Source: Pollenia angustigena (Eukaryota > Arthropoda > Insecta > Diptera > Polleniidae). From it: a stretch of DNA of 64,000 nt. Under the pieces are notes generated by a model, which worked only from the letters and a program-made list of their open reading frames with translations, was not told where the DNA came from and searched no databases. A program made the position numbers and the translations under genes. This document shows positions 54,839 through 64,000 of this stretch, one piece after another. Where the stretch lies: assembly GCA_930367215.1 (NCBI GenBank), contig OV884057.1, forward strand, positions 108,649,284 to 108,713,283, written 5' to 3'. How positions within the stretch are numbered: the stretch's first letter is position 1; every line of letters begins with the position of its first letter.

Positions 54839-56171
54839 TGGGGGGTGCTTTAATACCATGTGAGACAAGGCCATGAAGGCTTTATCTCTCATTCAATATG
54901 GAGATAAAGCCTTTTTTGGTTTTTTTTAATTTGAACGAGAGATAAAGCCATCATGGCCTTAGCTCACATTAGCAATATTAGATAATGGCTTAATCTCTCA
55001 TTTCAGTTCCGGAGACACTAAAGTTAAGTATTGAAATCTGACTTCGCATTCTAAAGTTTTTCTGCGTGGCGGTCTGCGGCCGTGCTTAGGGGTTTTTTCC
55101 TCCAGTAGGACGCGGCAGGTGGCTTCGCTGAATAAAGTTTTCCTGCGTGCGTCACAAGAATAAAAAAATGTTTTTTAATGATAACTAAGAGTGGTTGCGA
55201 TCGAAACATGTCATGGTAACCTGCCGGCCAGGGTTCGAGCCCGAGCCACGTCAAGAATGAAAGATTATCAATAACAATTTTAATTAATTTTCATGTTTTA
55301 AAATTCCTTTCTTCATAAAAATAATTTAATAAAAATTAAATTTCATGAACTTAAGCCTAATTAAAAATATTAAAAATTTGGATTAAAAACCATAAATAGT
55401 TCAACAAAATAACCACAATACTAATTATTGTTAAAGCTAAGGCACGAGCTCTATGTGTACATTTGTCCTTCAAGTTGTGCTGAAAAAGGTCAACAGAAAA
55501 GAGAAAGACAAAGTGAAAAAACAAAAAATGTGCTTGGACTTCAAGAAAAATTCTTGACGAAAGTACGAAAAAACAGAAGTAAAGGAAAAAACATGTAAAA
55601 TCAATTAAAGTGGATAATCATTCAGGAAAGCAAATTTCGATCTACCAAATGTTAAAATACAATTTGGTTTAAGGATTGATGTTTGACTAGTGACGTCAGC
55701 AGTCGTCGATGGCTGCGAGTGTAAGACGGCAAATCCATCTGAGGAGATCGAGTGGTTGCGATCGAAACATGTCATGGTAACCTGCCGGCCAGGGTTCAAG
55801 CCCGAGCCACGTCAAGAATGAAAGATTATCAATAACAATTTTAATTAATTTTCATGTTGTAAAATTCCTTTCTTCATAAAAATAATTTTATAAAAATTAA
55901 ATTTCATGAACTTAAGCCTAATTAAAAATATTAAAAATTTGGATTAAAAACCATAAATAGTTCAACAAAATAACCACAATACTAATTATAACTAAGGATT
56001 TTCCCTTTTACAGAATGTTGACACCATGCATAACATTATTCTGAAAAAATATGGCTTTATCTCTCATTTACGAAAAAAATATATGGCTATATCTCATGCC
56101 TTTATATCCCTATTGAATGAGAGATAAAGCCATCATGACCTTATCTCACATGGTTTTAAAGCACCCCCCCC
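54839..56171. mobile_element. TIR element GGGGTGCTTTAAWACCATGT containing 561-bp direct repeats
   Basis: The inverted arms of about 70 bp (GGGTGCTTTAATACCATGTG; GGCTTTATCTCTCATTCAAT) lie at 54841-54912 and about 56100-56170. Right of the terminal GGGG the sequence expands into a long C-run. The target duplication is hidden by the homopolymer. Confidence 0.7.
55192..55990 (+). repeat. Direct repeats, 561-bp period, with a tRNA-like B box
   Basis: GTGGTTGCGATCGAAACATG begins at 55191 and again at 55752, each followed by the same tail for about 240 bp. GGGTTCGAGCCCG (copy 1) and GGGTTCAAGCCCG (copy 2) fit an RNA polymerase III B box, so a SINE origin is possible. The inverted copy at 1-480 belongs to the same family. 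Confidence 0.75.
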
Positions 56172-56190
56172 CCCCCCCCCCCCCACCCCA
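56166..56190 (+). repeat. Poly-C homopolymer
   Basis: More than 20 consecutive C, then ACCCC, at the right end of the TIR element. Its length may be assembly-dependent. Confidence 0.85.
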
Positions 56191-56288
56191 GTTTTTTTCC
56201 CAGGAATCCAAAAAGGGCGGAAAAAACTCTAGTTAAACTTGAAGATAACTTCGGCCCAACGATATGTCAAATATTGTTAAGCAAATAA

Positions 56289-56414
56289 GGGCCATTATTA
56301 TAACTTGGCGTTAGCTGTTATCCGACAGTTAACAGACGCTTTTTGACAGATAACACATTATTATCTGTCAATTTAATCTTAACTTTAGCTAACTTCAAGT
56401 TGTAATAATGGCCC
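56289..56414. mobile_element. TWA-target MITE GGGCCATTATTATAACTTGG, copy 1, TSD TAA
   Basis: A 126-bp element flanked by TAA at 56286-56288 and 56415-56417. The inverted ends GGGCCATTATTATAACTT / AAGTTGTAATAATGGCCC enclose complementary TGACAGATAA stretches. Confidence 0.88.
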
Positions 56415-56417
56415 TAA

Positions 56418-57024
56418 GAGTTCTATATTCGGCTATGCCGAATCTTATAAACCACAATTGTGCGATAAGAACAGAAAGTTATATAAATACCGTTCTGTAG
56501 ATATTCGTAAATAAATCTATTTTGTGCCACGCCAACTCCTCCAATCCCGCCAACATTTTGTCGGATGTTGTGTATTGATAACCAAGATGCTTGTACCATA
56601 TTTGGAAGCTTTGGCTCTTGTTCTGCAGATATCTTTGTGCGTGAGTTGCCACGCCCACTTCTCTAATCTCGTCCATTTTATTGAGATTGTGTATAGATAA
56701 CCCAGCGATGTTTGCCAAATTTAGACAATTTGTAATAAAAAAAAATTAAAAAAGTAAACAACTTTTGCTAATCTCACGATTATAAAAAAACATACAGCTG
56801 ATTACTTACATGTAGTTCAGTGATGGAAAATTCAATAAAAACGAAGTGGAAGATGTTATGTTTTCTGACATTTCACATATTTCTATCGGAATTTTGTCAA
56901 TACTTCAGAGTTTTTTTTTCGATGCAATGCATCGCATACAGACATCGATGTTATATCGATATTTCCCAAAAAACATCGATGTTTTCTATATGTACATCGA
57001 TTGTTTTTTGTAGCATAATAGATA
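56418..57024. other. Intergenic sequence ending in ATCGAT-rich repeats
   Basis: CATCGATGT-type palindromes cluster at about 56930-57003, like those at 60080-60180. The frame 56479-56718 is anonymous. Confidence 0.45.
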
Positions 57025-57213
57025 TACAAGAATCCCGATAATTCGTAATCGGAAGGTACAGGCCAATTCTTACGAATTATAGGGGTTTTCGATTTAGCGG
57101 GATTTCGATTTACCGGGGTTTCAATAAAATTAATACGAATTAACGGGGTATTTCAATTTATTTACTAAAACAATAAAAAACACATAAAAGACAATTGTTT
57201 AAAATAAAATATA

Positions 57214-59125
57214 TCGAGGGTTATTTTTCAAATAGTGCTATCAGCAAAATCACAATTTTACAGGGGAGCGAAAAAACTGATTTTTTCGATAACTCTAAGA
57301 GTATTAACTAAACTTTATTTTACAATGTGATTAAAAAACAACGTCTAATGGCGATTTCTTTTCTGATAAATATGTTGTATATATGTTACATGCTCTACAC
57401 AAAAGAGATAGAGCATGTAACATTTATGCAACATATTTCTCAGAAAAGAAAACGCCATAAATCATACATATGTTAATTTTTTTCTTAATTCCAGATATTC
57501 GCGCTTATATGTCTGATAGCACTATTTACAAATTAAAATTTTATCGATTTGAACATTGAAATAAGCAGATAGCACTATTTGAACAAAAATTAAAATGAGC
57601 TGTAATGAAAACTATTTGAGACTTTAGCTTAAGTTACACGAATTTGTATAAAAATAATTAGTAAAATTAAAAGAAACGCGCGATCATGTTAACAGAACTA
57701 AAAATTAAGTTAAAATTTTACACTTACGTTTATTGAAAAGCAATAAATAAGCAAACTTTATTCACATATTTTAAACTATCATAAAAATAATAATATTCTT
57801 GCGAAATAGCAGACTTCAATGATTTGGTAATACATCCGTTTGCTTAGGTGAAATGAACGTGGACCAGATTGTAAGGGTTTCGCTTCTATTTATATGATCA
57901 CTGCACAGTGTGGGAAATTTGGAAAAACTGGAAATAATTCTATGTTTTATAAACGGTTTGACCGATTGGAATGCAGTTTGAGGTGACAATTAAAAAAATG
58001 GAGTCGAGCTTAAGTCTTGGATTTGAGATCTATAGACGTAGCAGGAGAGGTGCTATTGGTTCCCAAATTAGGACACCTCGGGATTAACAAAAACTAAAAA
58101 AGATCCTTGATTCTTAATTTTAGCTCGATACTTAAAATAATTTTTCTGTGAAATGCGCTTGTCCATTTCTTTATAGTTTATAATTCGTTTATTATTTTGG
58201 TAATATAAGACTCAAATTTATCATAATTTGTTTGAAATATTTTTTTGTAAATTATCAACAAGATTTTGTTTGTCGTGCTTAATTCCCAAGTTTTATTTTT
58301 GATAAAAACACTGAAATTTATTGTTGATAGGATAAGCAATTCTTATACGCATTTCACTTCTTGCCTAGGCCATATCATCAGGAAACTTCATCCAAAGATT
58401 TTAGAAAAACTAAAGATATTATACAAATAAATTCGCGTAACAGTTTTATTTGTACAATATCATGTAAATGTTCGCCATGACTTCGTCTGAGGTGGTCCAT
58501 TCGCATGGTCCAATTTTCAGCGACTTGTCCGAGTTTTAATGACTCGATATGTTCATAATAATTGTGCAATATGAATACTTAGACCCGTGCTTGATAGCTA
58601 TTATATTTCTAAAAAACACAAATTTTTTGGAAATTTCGGCTGTTTTTTTGGGAATTGTAGGATTCGATTTGTAAGTTTAATACAATTTTGAGCTGGTTTG
58701 TATTAAGCATTAAAAAATGTATTTATTTGTAAAATTTCATTAAATAATATAAGCTAACAAAGATTTTATTGCATTAATTAAAATTTATATTGTTTACAAA
58801 AACTCATAAACAAATTTTTTGCAGTTTTTTTGCAAAATTTCTACCCAACCCTTTGATGTATAATATGTCTACTTTGTAATAACAATTTTTATCATTTTAT
58901 CATAATATGAAGTAATATTTTTTATGTAGATAGCACTTTTTACAAAAAAAAAAAAAAAAGTGTGTCAGATAGCACAATACAATATTTATGAAAAAAACGT
59001 TTTGAGGAAAAAATTTTTTTTTTAAATTTAAATGACAGATGACCCTTTAGTTAGTGAACTCGTTTCTATAAAAAAACACATTTTTGAAAAACTTCAGATA
59101 GCACTATTTGAAAAATAGCCCTCGA
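57214..59125. mobile_element. TIR element TCGAGGGYTATTTTTCAAAT, TA target
   Basis: The ends TCGAGGGTTATTTTTCAAAT and (reverse complement) TCGAGGGCTATTTTTCAAAT are flanked by TA at 57212-57213 and 59126-59127. The motif AGATAGCACTATTT recurs near both ends (57517, 57561, 58928, 58964, 59098). Non-coding; it contains a long hairpin at 57349-57458. Confidence 0.75.
57349..57458. repeat. Long imperfect hairpin, about 48-bp arms
   Basis: The arms (TTACATGCTCTA / TAGAGCATGTAA nearest the loop; TTTCTTTTCTGA / CAGAAAAGAAAA outward) surround a loop of about 12 nt. The few mismatches (for example ATAAATATGTTG / CAACATATTTCT) give a pre-miRNA-like fold. Expression is unknown. Confidence 0.8.
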
Positions 59126-59449
59126 TATAAAAATTATTCATGTAACAAACTGATCTTAAGAAAATTAACACACACACAAGCATAAACCCACGCAAAAAAA
59201 ATAGCGGTAAACAAAAAATCATTATTTCCATGTTTCTGTTGTTTTTATTACGAATTATAAGGGGTAGTTAGCAAATAATTACGATTTACAAAAAAGGTAA
59301 GGACGATTTTATTTGCAAAAAAAAAAATACGAATTATCGAGGGGACCAAAATGTATGAAAATTTTACGAATTAACGAGATTTTTTCAAGGGACCGACAGT
59401 TTATTACGAATTATATTATCGGGGTACGAATTATCGGGATTTGACTGTA

Positions 59450-60062
59450 ATTAGAAAAAATGATGGATTTTGTTGACCTTTTCTTAGTTTTATACATTGA
59501 ATTAAAATCTGGCTTGACGAAAAAGTATTCAAACTCAAAACACGATTCTAATTATATGAATATGTTTAGTTTTTATATTTTCTTTGAATTTCAATATTTC
59601 GATTATAATTAAATACATATGGCAAAATACATATACAAAAAAAAATATTATATACTACATACATATATACCCTAATACTTCTAACCATACTTTGTAAAAA
59701 AGAAAAGTTTGCCTAGACTTTTGCCACTCAATCGGTTTCTCTGTTAAGTTATCAGCAATGTCGCTTGAGAAAATAGTATTTCTGAGGAAACCTTCAGATA
59801 TTCAAAGGCGTTCAATCTTCCACGTCACTTTAACTTAATTTTCAACAATTTGTTATTTTCAACACAACAGTGCTTTAAGCTCTTGCATCGTTACAATGCA
59901 TTTTCTGCAGGGCTTAAAATGTTAGCAATAGCAAAAGGGGTTACATGTTCTATGGAACCCATGCTTTTTATATCTCTGGCAAAGCAAGAATTGGCTTCTT
60001 CTTTTACCACAAGTTGTTCTACAACAACTGAAGAAATTATGAAATTCATACAACAGACTTCG
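59450..60062. other. Intergenic sequence, nothing recognised
   Basis: The opposing frames 59850-60080 and 59922-60203 lack any family feature. Confidence 0.4.
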
Positions 60063-60063
60063 C

Positions 60064-60183
60064 TCCGATGCGTCGAATAAAAAACATCGATGTTTATTCG
60101 ATGCTGCTGAATTACAAAACATCGTATTGTTTCGATGTATCGATACCTTACTTCGAGTGTTTTTAAAAAATCGATGTATATCG
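60064..60183. repeat. ATCGATG-rich repeat
   Basis: Several degenerate copies of CATCGATGTTT and TGTATCGATAC, related to 56930-57003. Probably pieces of one element family. Confidence 0.5.
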
Positions 60184-60191
60184 TCCACCAC

Positions 60192-60523
60192 TAGGGATGC
60201 CAAACGGGAAATCCCGTATCCCAGGATTTATTTTTTTTAATCCCTGGATTTTTCGGGATTTTTAATATATCAAGTTTTGTGTACAAAATTTTCGTTTTTA
60301 TTGAATTTTTATACTCTATACATACAAAAAAAAATTATTAAAAATTATATTTCATTTGTATTTTTTATTTTTATAATTCTTATTTTTCTTTTTTTTTAAA
60401 TATATGTTGTATATACATAAAATACCTTTTGAAAATTCATAAATAAATAAAAAAAGTTTTGTTTATTTAAAAAAATCCCGAAAACCCGGGATTTTCAAAA
60501 ATCAATCCCAATTGGCATCCCTA
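60192..60523. mobile_element. hAT MITE TAGGGATGCCAAACGGGA, complete, TSD TCCACCAC
   Basis: A 332-bp element with ends TAGGGATGCCAAACGGGA / (reverse complement) TAGGGATGCCAATTGGGA. Exact TCCACCAC flanks lie at 60184-60191 and 60524-60531. It is the reference copy for the pieces at 16085-16263 and 52468-52975. Confidence 0.92.
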
Positions 60524-60585
60524 TCCACCACTAATACTCCATCCGTCATCCGCAGTTGGGCGGCGCAGTTTTCAAAAACAAAATA

Positions 60586-60730
60586 CAGTGTTTTTCGTTT
60601 AGCTGCATTTCACTTAACTGCATTTTTGCATATCTGCACAAAATACAAAGCATTGTGTATGATGGCAAAATTTTGTTAGAAAAAAAATCGTGTATGTGCA
60701 TTTTGCTTAAGTGCATATTTTGGATAGCAG
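60586..60730 (+). mobile_element. Possible pogo-like terminal region
   Basis: TA followed by CAGTGTTTTTCGTTTAGCTG and repeated TAACTGCA/ATCTGCA motifs resembles pogo termini. The matching right end is not clear. Confidence 0.35.
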
Positions 60731-61144
60731 CATTGGATTTTTGGTCAACAATGTTTATTTTTAATACAAAATATTATTTTTAAGTGCCTCATAAAAAAAA
60801 ATAATGAATTATATCGCTATTTTATGAAAAAGAAAGGCAAAAAATTTAAATTGAAAATACAGTTGATCTGGCAGCTGTTTGTCACATAAAAAAAATTAAA
60901 AACATACATACGTGTTTTGCTAAAAGCTTGTTATACCCTTCACCACAATTAGTTGTGAAGAGGGTATACTTAGTTTGTCATTCCGTGTGAAACTTTTTTA
61001 TTATACATCTAAGACCCCATAAAGTACATATATTCTGGCTCCTTGAATAATTCTAAGTCTATTTAGCCATGTCCGTCTGTTGAAACACGCTCACTTTCGA
61101 AAAACTCAAAAGAAAAGAACAAACTTGGTGTCAAATTGCTTGTA

Positions 61145-61518
61145 CCCTGCAAATTATAAGACCAGTTAAACACGCGTGTAAAGAGTAGCCCACAAGTGAC
61201 TAGGAATGGTCTAAAAATAAACCCAAACGTATGGAAAAAACATGGTCTGTTTAATATTTCGATGTCTTAGGGGAGGACCATATAGCCCAGCTTTGGACTA
61301 CAAAGCAGTAGTTTTAAAACTACTCTATCGTATACTCAAGAGGATAAGATTTGAAGTCGTTTAAAAACGAAAGCACGTCGTTGACAAACGAAGACATGTC
61401 GTCTCACAACAAACACTTTTTAACAATGACATGGACCCTGCATGCATTACATCGGACCAGTCGATGAAGTAGTTCATTTTATCAAAATGGATCAGGTGGT
61501 CCAATATTATATGCAGGG
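61145..61518 (-). mobile_element. TIR element CCCTGCAAAT, copy 1, TA target
   Basis: The ends CCCTGCAAATTATAAGACC / TATTATATGCAGGG are flanked by TA at 61143-61144 and 61519-61520. It lacks the nested hAT found in copy 2 and so preserves that element's empty site. Confidence 0.8.
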
Positions 61519-61645
61519 TAGTTATCCTATACAGAAAAAATCAAGCAAACATTTGTTGATTTTGCACCTATTACCAAAACGATTATAAAGATTACTAAAA
61601 ATTGTAAAAATTTAAAATGAGAATTTTGTTTTTCAATAAATTACG

Positions 61646-61806
61646 TTTTACAACTCAACTCAGTTGAGTTGTAATTTCTTAATTTTTCTATTATGGTTTA
61701 CAACTTTGCTTAATTGCGGTGAACAAAAACATAACAAAAATTACAACTGATCACAACCAGTTGTCTTTATTACAACTCAACTGAATTGAGTTGTAAACCG
61801 TAATAG
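61646..61806. repeat. ACAACTCAACT / AGTTGAGTTGT palindromes
   Basis: Two self-complementary blocks (ACAACTCAACTCAGTTGAGT; ACAACTCAACTGAATTGAGT) bound an inverted structure with TATTATGGTTTACAAC motifs. It is probably a decayed foldback. Confidence 0.5.
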
Positions 61807-62700
61807 GGGCCTATATTTTTAACTTTAATTAAAAAAATTATCAAAAAACTTTGCCGTTTCAACAATGTGTATGATTAATTAAAGTATAGATCAGGTTTTG
61901 ACAATTCCCAACAACAATTCTACAAGCTCAAATTATTATTTGTCATTTAAATGATATTTGAATTAAAAATTTATTTCAAACCAACTAAACTGTTAATTAA
62001 ATCAAAATTATATTTTTTATTTTCTTTCAACAAAAAAAATAATTGATTCAATTATCACATTAATAAAATTGATATACTTTTTAAACAATTTTTTTAATTG
62101 ATGAAAACTACTAATAATTTTTTAAGCTGTTTGGGATTGAAATCCAGCAAAATCGGTTCAGTAGGACCAGAGCTGTGAATCAATATGTGGAACCACCACC
62201 CTCAAAAGATGATAATAAAAAACTAACATAAATATTGGAAAAATGCACGCAATAATATATGATTTTGCACAAATTCGTTTTATACGATTGGAAATTTTAC
62301 TATTAAAATTTCGTGAAGATCGGTCCATTATTTACCATAGGCCGCATATACAGCCTACTCTGGGAAATTAATTAAATGCGCCTAAAACCCTAGCAGATAA
62401 AGATATTGGGGTAAAATTTCTTCCAACATAGCTTCATATAATTTATCTTAGATCCCATACTAAGAAGCCCTCTAAAATTCACTGTAAACTCGAAAACTAA
62501 TTTTACTGCTGTATTGAAATTTATTCTAATTTATGTTTTTTACCACCAGCAATCACTTTACAGAATTTTGGGATGATTAGTTCATAATTTACCATGAGTC
62601 CAATACAAATTCCCCTCCTGAAAATCATTTTAGTTCGGTTAAAACTGTTACGAATCATGATAATTTATTATATTTCTCAGCCGCGACCAATGTTAATGCT

Positions 62701-63329
62701 AACGTCGTTTTTTTAAATAAAATTGAATTTTTTTGTTTATAGTATAAACTTTATACTCGTAATATCTAGATATCATATAGAGCGCGCTCCAGAAATATTC
62801 AAACAGTCGGTGAAGGGTGTCAATGATTCGGCAACGCTGAATATAGCACTCTAAATCGTTTTTAAATGAACCGTTTTACATACATATATTAATATTAAAT
62901 TTAAAACTGTATTAAAAAATTTGTTGAAAATAATGAATGCATGACTAAATCTATTTTTGTAAAAGAAAAAAATTTTACATAAGTGCACATATATTCAGGT
63001 AAGTGAATTCCTTTAGCAGCATTATTTATGCTGCTAAGTAAATACTGCGTAAGGCCGAGGCCACGCAATGAGCGGCTAACCGTCAAGCGACTGAGCGAAG
63101 AGCGTCAAGTTTGAGCGGCAAGTGGCTTATTACTGAGCGTCACTTCTGAGCGGTTAGTTGTTAAAATGCCATTGCAAAGAGTGGCTTGTTTAATGTTATT
63201 ACGCGAAAATCGTATTCATAAAAATTTCATGCGTTTTTTAGGAAAAATTTGCAGTCTGTTCGTCGATTTCGAGCGAAGACTTCGTTCGCTTAACTTACAT
63301 TTAAAACAAAAACAAATTATAAACAAGTA
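62701..63329. other. Intergenic sequence with a GAGCG-rich stretch
   Basis: At 63050-63160 the motif GAGCG recurs about six times (TGAGCGGCTAAC, TGAGCGAAGAGCG, TGAGCGGCAAG, TGAGCGTCA, TGAGCGGTTAG) in an unusually GC-rich island. Otherwise nothing is recognised. Confidence 0.5.
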
Positions 63330-63930
63330 AAAAAGTATAGTCGGTTAAGCCCGACCATATGACACCTTACACCACAGTATTAATAAACATATGCTAATGG
63401 CTTTATCGTGTTTATAAACTTCATTAACATCGACTTGAAAGTTTGTGAGAGGCCAAAATGGCCACATACCTCCCCTTGTGGTCCTATTTTTGAAAAACTA
63501 CATAGCCTACGTGTCCATATAAATATATTTCTATGTATGATTTAAATTTCATTAAAATCGGTTTGATGGTTTCTGAGAGGCAGAAATTTCCCCCTATCTT
63601 CCCTCGTGGTTCTACAATTCGGCCCATTTTCAATAGGCTTGGTCCTTGAGCCAATAAGAACTTATGTCCCAAGTTTTATCAAATTATCTTCAAAATTGCG
63701 ACCTGTACCCTGCGCACAAGGTAACATGGACAGACAGCCCGCCAGCCACCGGACGGACATCGTTAGTTCGATTCAGGAAGAGATTCTTAGTCGATTGGTC
63801 TAGGACCAATATTTTAAGGCGTTACACACATCGGCACAAATGCATAACACCCTCTCCACTATTGTGGTGTGGGTATAAATGTATTGTATTGGGTAGTTTG
63901 GTTTCATCCTATAAATCAAGCAATAAGAAT
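63330..63930 (+). repeat. Dispersed repeat with GTCGGTTAAGCCCGACC
   Basis: It starts near TATAGTCGGTTAAGCCCGAC and contains GACAGACAGCCCGCCAGCCA and CTATTGTGGTGTGGG, resembling 34440-34620 in reverse orientation. The frames here are repeat sequence, not genes. Confidence 0.55.
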
Positions 63931-64000
63931 TAAACCATTTATATACAAATCTGCCCAATACAATACTGATGTATGTCTGTGAAATCCTTTGATTTGCTGT

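Larger units (their letters stand above)
57027..59447. mobile_element. pogo/Tigger-like TIR element, TA target, with nested element
   Basis: The ends CAAGAATCCCGATAATTCG and (reverse complement) CAGTCAAATCCCGATAATTCG are flanked by TA at 57025-57026 and 59448-59449. Repeated ACGAATTA(A/T)CG motifs occur near both ends. Ends like CAGT.AA..CCCGATAA.TCG are typical of pogo/Tigger elements. No transposase is seen; most of the interior is the nested element. Confidence 0.65.
60936..62700 (+). repeat. Dispersed repeat family V, copy 1, interrupted
   Basis: It begins TACCCTTCACCACAATTAG and GAGGGTATACTTAGTTTGTC. Its first part (to about 61140) and last part (from about 62125) match 29885-30700; between them lie the TIR element at 61145-61518 and further AT-rich sequence. 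No coding capacity. Confidence 0.6.

Noticed and set aside
63484..63933. Overlapping frames at the window end
   Set aside because: They fall in a dispersed repeat and have no conserved domain.

Overview
The window is AT-rich, gene-poor metazoan nuclear DNA packed with transposable elements. The families present point to an insect: a jockey-clade LINE, a Penelope-like element, insect-type Helitron proteins, Transib, many hAT and TA- or TWA-target MITEs, and tRNA-derived SINEs. Several dispersed repeats (for example near 29.9, 61.0 and 63.3 kb) resemble ones I associate with higher (cyclorrhaphan, perhaps calyptrate) flies; this placement is inference. I find no convincing host protein-coding gene, functional tRNA, rRNA or CRISPR array. 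Every protein I can recognise belongs to a mobile element, and nearly all are broken.

Layout. 0-5 kb: an inverted repeat copy, a palindrome made of two Penelope 3' ends with a hammerhead-ribozyme motif, and a Harbinger-like element (A') carrying three younger insertions, followed by a hAT MITE. 6-11 kb: a reverse-strand Penelope-like element (RT plus GIY-YIG) split by two DNA transposons that are themselves nested. 11-16 kb: MITEs, a SINE and a Helitron N-terminal relic. 16-19 kb: a 5'-truncated jockey copy inside TIR elements. 19.3-26.7 kb: a four-level nest (TA-target TIR element > Transib > Helitron-like element > nearly intact jockey). 27-33.5 kb: more TIR elements, some nested. 33.5-41.2 kb: element A containing a hAT-like element B with a 162-bp tandem array, interrupted by element C; then a second, reverse-oriented Transib copy that lacks the jockey and shows the empty site. 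42-47 kb: a second LINE (EN-RT, catalytic YADD changed to YADN) split by two DNA transposons. 47-64 kb: a recent 435-bp tandem duplication, a hAT transposase relic, hAT MITEs, a TIR element containing 561-bp direct repeats, a pogo-like element with a nested TIR element, and dispersed repeats.

The strongest evidence comes from paired loci: many insertions have an exact target-site duplication (TSD), and several have an uninterrupted paralogue elsewhere in the window that gives the pre-insertion sequence. These allow insertion order to be read directly. The most interesting objects are the two Transib copies (RSS-like termini, CGGCG TSDs and a RAG1-like C-terminal reading frame cut by a Helitron), the hammerhead motif in the Penelope palindrome, and the tandem array embedded in a transposon.
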